Assembly (NCBI RefSeq): GCF_905397395.1
Contig: NZ_CAJPVH010000003.1
Coordinates: 62,001-126,000, forward strand
Source of the DNA: Cupriavidus campinensis
GTDB taxonomy: Bacteria > Pseudomonadota > Gammaproteobacteria > Burkholderiales > Burkholderiaceae
Reading direction: 5' to 3'
DNA: 64,000 nucleotides
In this document: piece after piece, positions 63,298 to 64,000 of the stretch
Layout of the letters: each line of letters begins with the position of its first letter
How positions within the stretch are numbered: position 1 is the stretch's first letter
The notes under the pieces: generated by a model
What the model was told of the DNA's origin: nothing
The model's database searches: none
What the model saw: the letters and a program-made list of their open reading frames with translations, nothing else
Translations under genes and position numbers: made by a program

Positions 63298-63443
63298 GCC
63301 GGCACGACGTTACAAAGCTGGCAAAAATGTCGAAACAATCGGTTACACGGGTAACGGGATTGGCATAGGCGGTCACACGGCGCCTGCGTACCATGAACCC
63401 ATCTTCCTGACTCTTTTCCCTGCTAAGGATCTTGGGATCTCGC

Positions 63444-63851
63444 ATGCTTACCCGCCCCCACCTGCGTCTCCTGGTGGCTGGTACCTTGGCCCTCTCGGGC
63501 CTGATCGGCAGTATTGCCGCCAGCCACGCGCAAGTTGCCTTCTGGCACACCGCCCGGGCCGAACAATCGGCGCGCGTCAATCGCGTTGCCGGTGGCTGGG
63601 AAATGGCGAGTGTGCGTGCCGAAAGCCGGGACCATGTGCGGGCGCAGATCGAACGGATGGAACAGCGGGCGCGCAATGACGACCGCCTGAGCGGGCGCCC
63701 GCCCGGAGCCGCGGGACGCGACGATGACCGCCCGGTGCGGCAGACGTCCGACCGCAGCAGCATGAATGCTACCCCGGGTCGCGGCAACGACATGCGCCCG
63801 GCGGGCATGGGCCCGGGCTGGCAGGCGCGCGGCCGCGATGGCGGGCGCTGA
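63444..63851 (+). CDS. Hypothetical Arg-rich exported protein
   Basis: I do not recognise this 135-residue protein. It has a Sec signal peptide (MLTRPHLRLLVAGTLALSGLIGSIAASHA, cleavage after SHA near residue 29). The mature part is short, hydrophilic and very rich in Arg, with a helical stretch (RDHVRAQIERMEQRARNDDR) and a disordered Gly/Pro/Arg tail. A TTG at 63432 could extend it by four residues. It is followed by a good terminator, which supports a real gene. Confidence 0.75.
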   Translation: MLTRPHLRLLVAGTLALSGLIGSIAASHAQVAFWHTARAEQSARVNRVAGGWEMASVRAESRDHVRAQIERMEQRARNDDRLSGRPPGAAGRDDDRPVRQTSDRSSMNATPGRGNDMRPAGMGPGWQARGRDGGR

Positions 63852-63883
63852 GATCCCCGCCCCTCCCCACTCCCCTTTCTCGA

Positions 63884-63906
63884 ACGGCCGGAACTCCGGC
63901 CGTTTT
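63884..63906 (+). terminator. Intrinsic terminator after the Arg-rich exported protein gene
   Basis: ACGGCCGG (63884-63891) pairs with CCGGCCGT (63896-63903) around AACT, followed by TTT. On the minus strand it could also end the gene that enters from the right edge. Confidence 0.8.
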
Positions 63907-63916
63907 GCCGTGTCTC

Positions 63917-64000
63917 TCAGGATGTGCGTGCCTCGTGCCCGTACAGGCTGCCGCCCGGTGCAGTCGGCGATTCCAGACGGGGTTCAACCCCGGCGCCCTC
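63917..64000 (-). CDS. C-terminal end of an unidentified gene (partial)
   Basis: A minus-strand frame enters at the right edge and ends with TGA at 63919-63917, ten bases before a terminator hairpin. It encodes 27 residues ending SLYGHEARTS. Codon third positions are not strongly biased and there is too little sequence to assign a family, so the call rests on the open frame, the stop and the terminator position. Confidence 0.4.
   Translation of the reverse strand, partial: EGAGVEPRLESPTAPGGSLYGHEARTS

Larger units (their letters stand above)
63090..63443. other. 354-base divergent intergenic region
   Basis: The right flank of rpsP holds its promoter (63137-63165). Further right are three degenerate 12-base tandem copies of GTGAAACCYGYY (63262-63297) and a mixed region up to the gene at 63444. 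I see no extra gene. Confidence 0.6.

Noticed and set aside
63769-63987. A 72-codon minus-strand frame at the right end
   Set aside because: No similarity, overlaps the exported protein gene and runs through a terminator; another frame gives a plausible gene end at 63917.
1-64000. Search for insertion sequences, prophage genes, toxin-antitoxin pairs, defence islands or integrases
   Set aside because: No transposase, integrase, phage structural or defence gene was recognised, and no attachment-site duplication was seen at the tRNA-Ser gene.

Overview
The window is about 67% GC chromosomal DNA from a beta-proteobacterium of the Burkholderiaceae, most likely Cupriavidus or a close Ralstonia relative. 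This rests on gene content and order (yicC / protein kinase / PP2C / rph / rdgB / hemW; rsfS-rlmH-maf-rng; rpsP-rimM-trmD-rplS), on orphan Bug/TctC binding proteins, and on the style of the proteins; no 16S gene is present. I see no insertion sequence, prophage, CRISPR array or rRNA. One tRNA gene (tRNA-Ser, anticodon UGA) is present.

Layout. 1-5.7 kb: yicC (cut by the left edge, minus strand), then a plus-strand housekeeping run of Ser/Thr kinase, PP2C phosphatase, rph, rdgB and hemW. 5.8-7.8 kb: an isolated enolase-superfamily enzyme, a glycine-zipper lipoprotein and tRNA-Ser. 7.9-13 kb: a D-glucarate catabolic cluster (gudD plus a Bug-type binding protein on the minus strand; a FadR-type regulator and a 2,5-dioxovalerate dehydrogenase on the plus strand) with recognisable promoters and dyad operators. 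13-16.6 kb: a four-gene osmoprotectant ABC transporter. 17-27.2 kb: pirin, a BMP-type nucleoside ABC transporter, a DUF1232 protein, an SDR/mgsA pair, a DMT exporter and a second orphan Bug protein. 27.3-37.2 kb: housekeeping (upp, herA-like ATPase, yebC, purD, hemF, nadD, rsfS, rlmH, maf, rng).

37.2-50.9 kb is a large phosphonate locus in three transcription units: phnCDE plus a PhnZ-type HD oxygenase; minus-strand phnF, a variant phnM, a DUF1045 2H-phosphoesterase and phnN; and plus-strand phnG-H-I-J-K-L-M plus a MOSC protein. Two Pho-box-like elements precede the plus-strand units and PhnF-type dyads lie around phnF. Together these genes import phosphonates and convert them to PRPP and alkane by C-P lyase. 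No phnP is visible in the window, and the DUF1045 protein is a plausible substitute.

51-64 kb: a small secreted protein, msbA, two glycosyltransferases whose 3' ends overlap, dnaE, trhO, a CoA-type NUDIX hydrolase, the rpsP-rimM-trmD-rplS operon (minus strand), a small Arg-rich exported protein, and the last codons of an unidentified minus-strand gene at the right edge.

Most of the window is ordinary core genome. The parts that repay a closer look are the phosphonate locus, the glucarate regulatory region, the enolase-superfamily and SDR proteins with altered catalytic residues, and a few unusual RNA-level structures.
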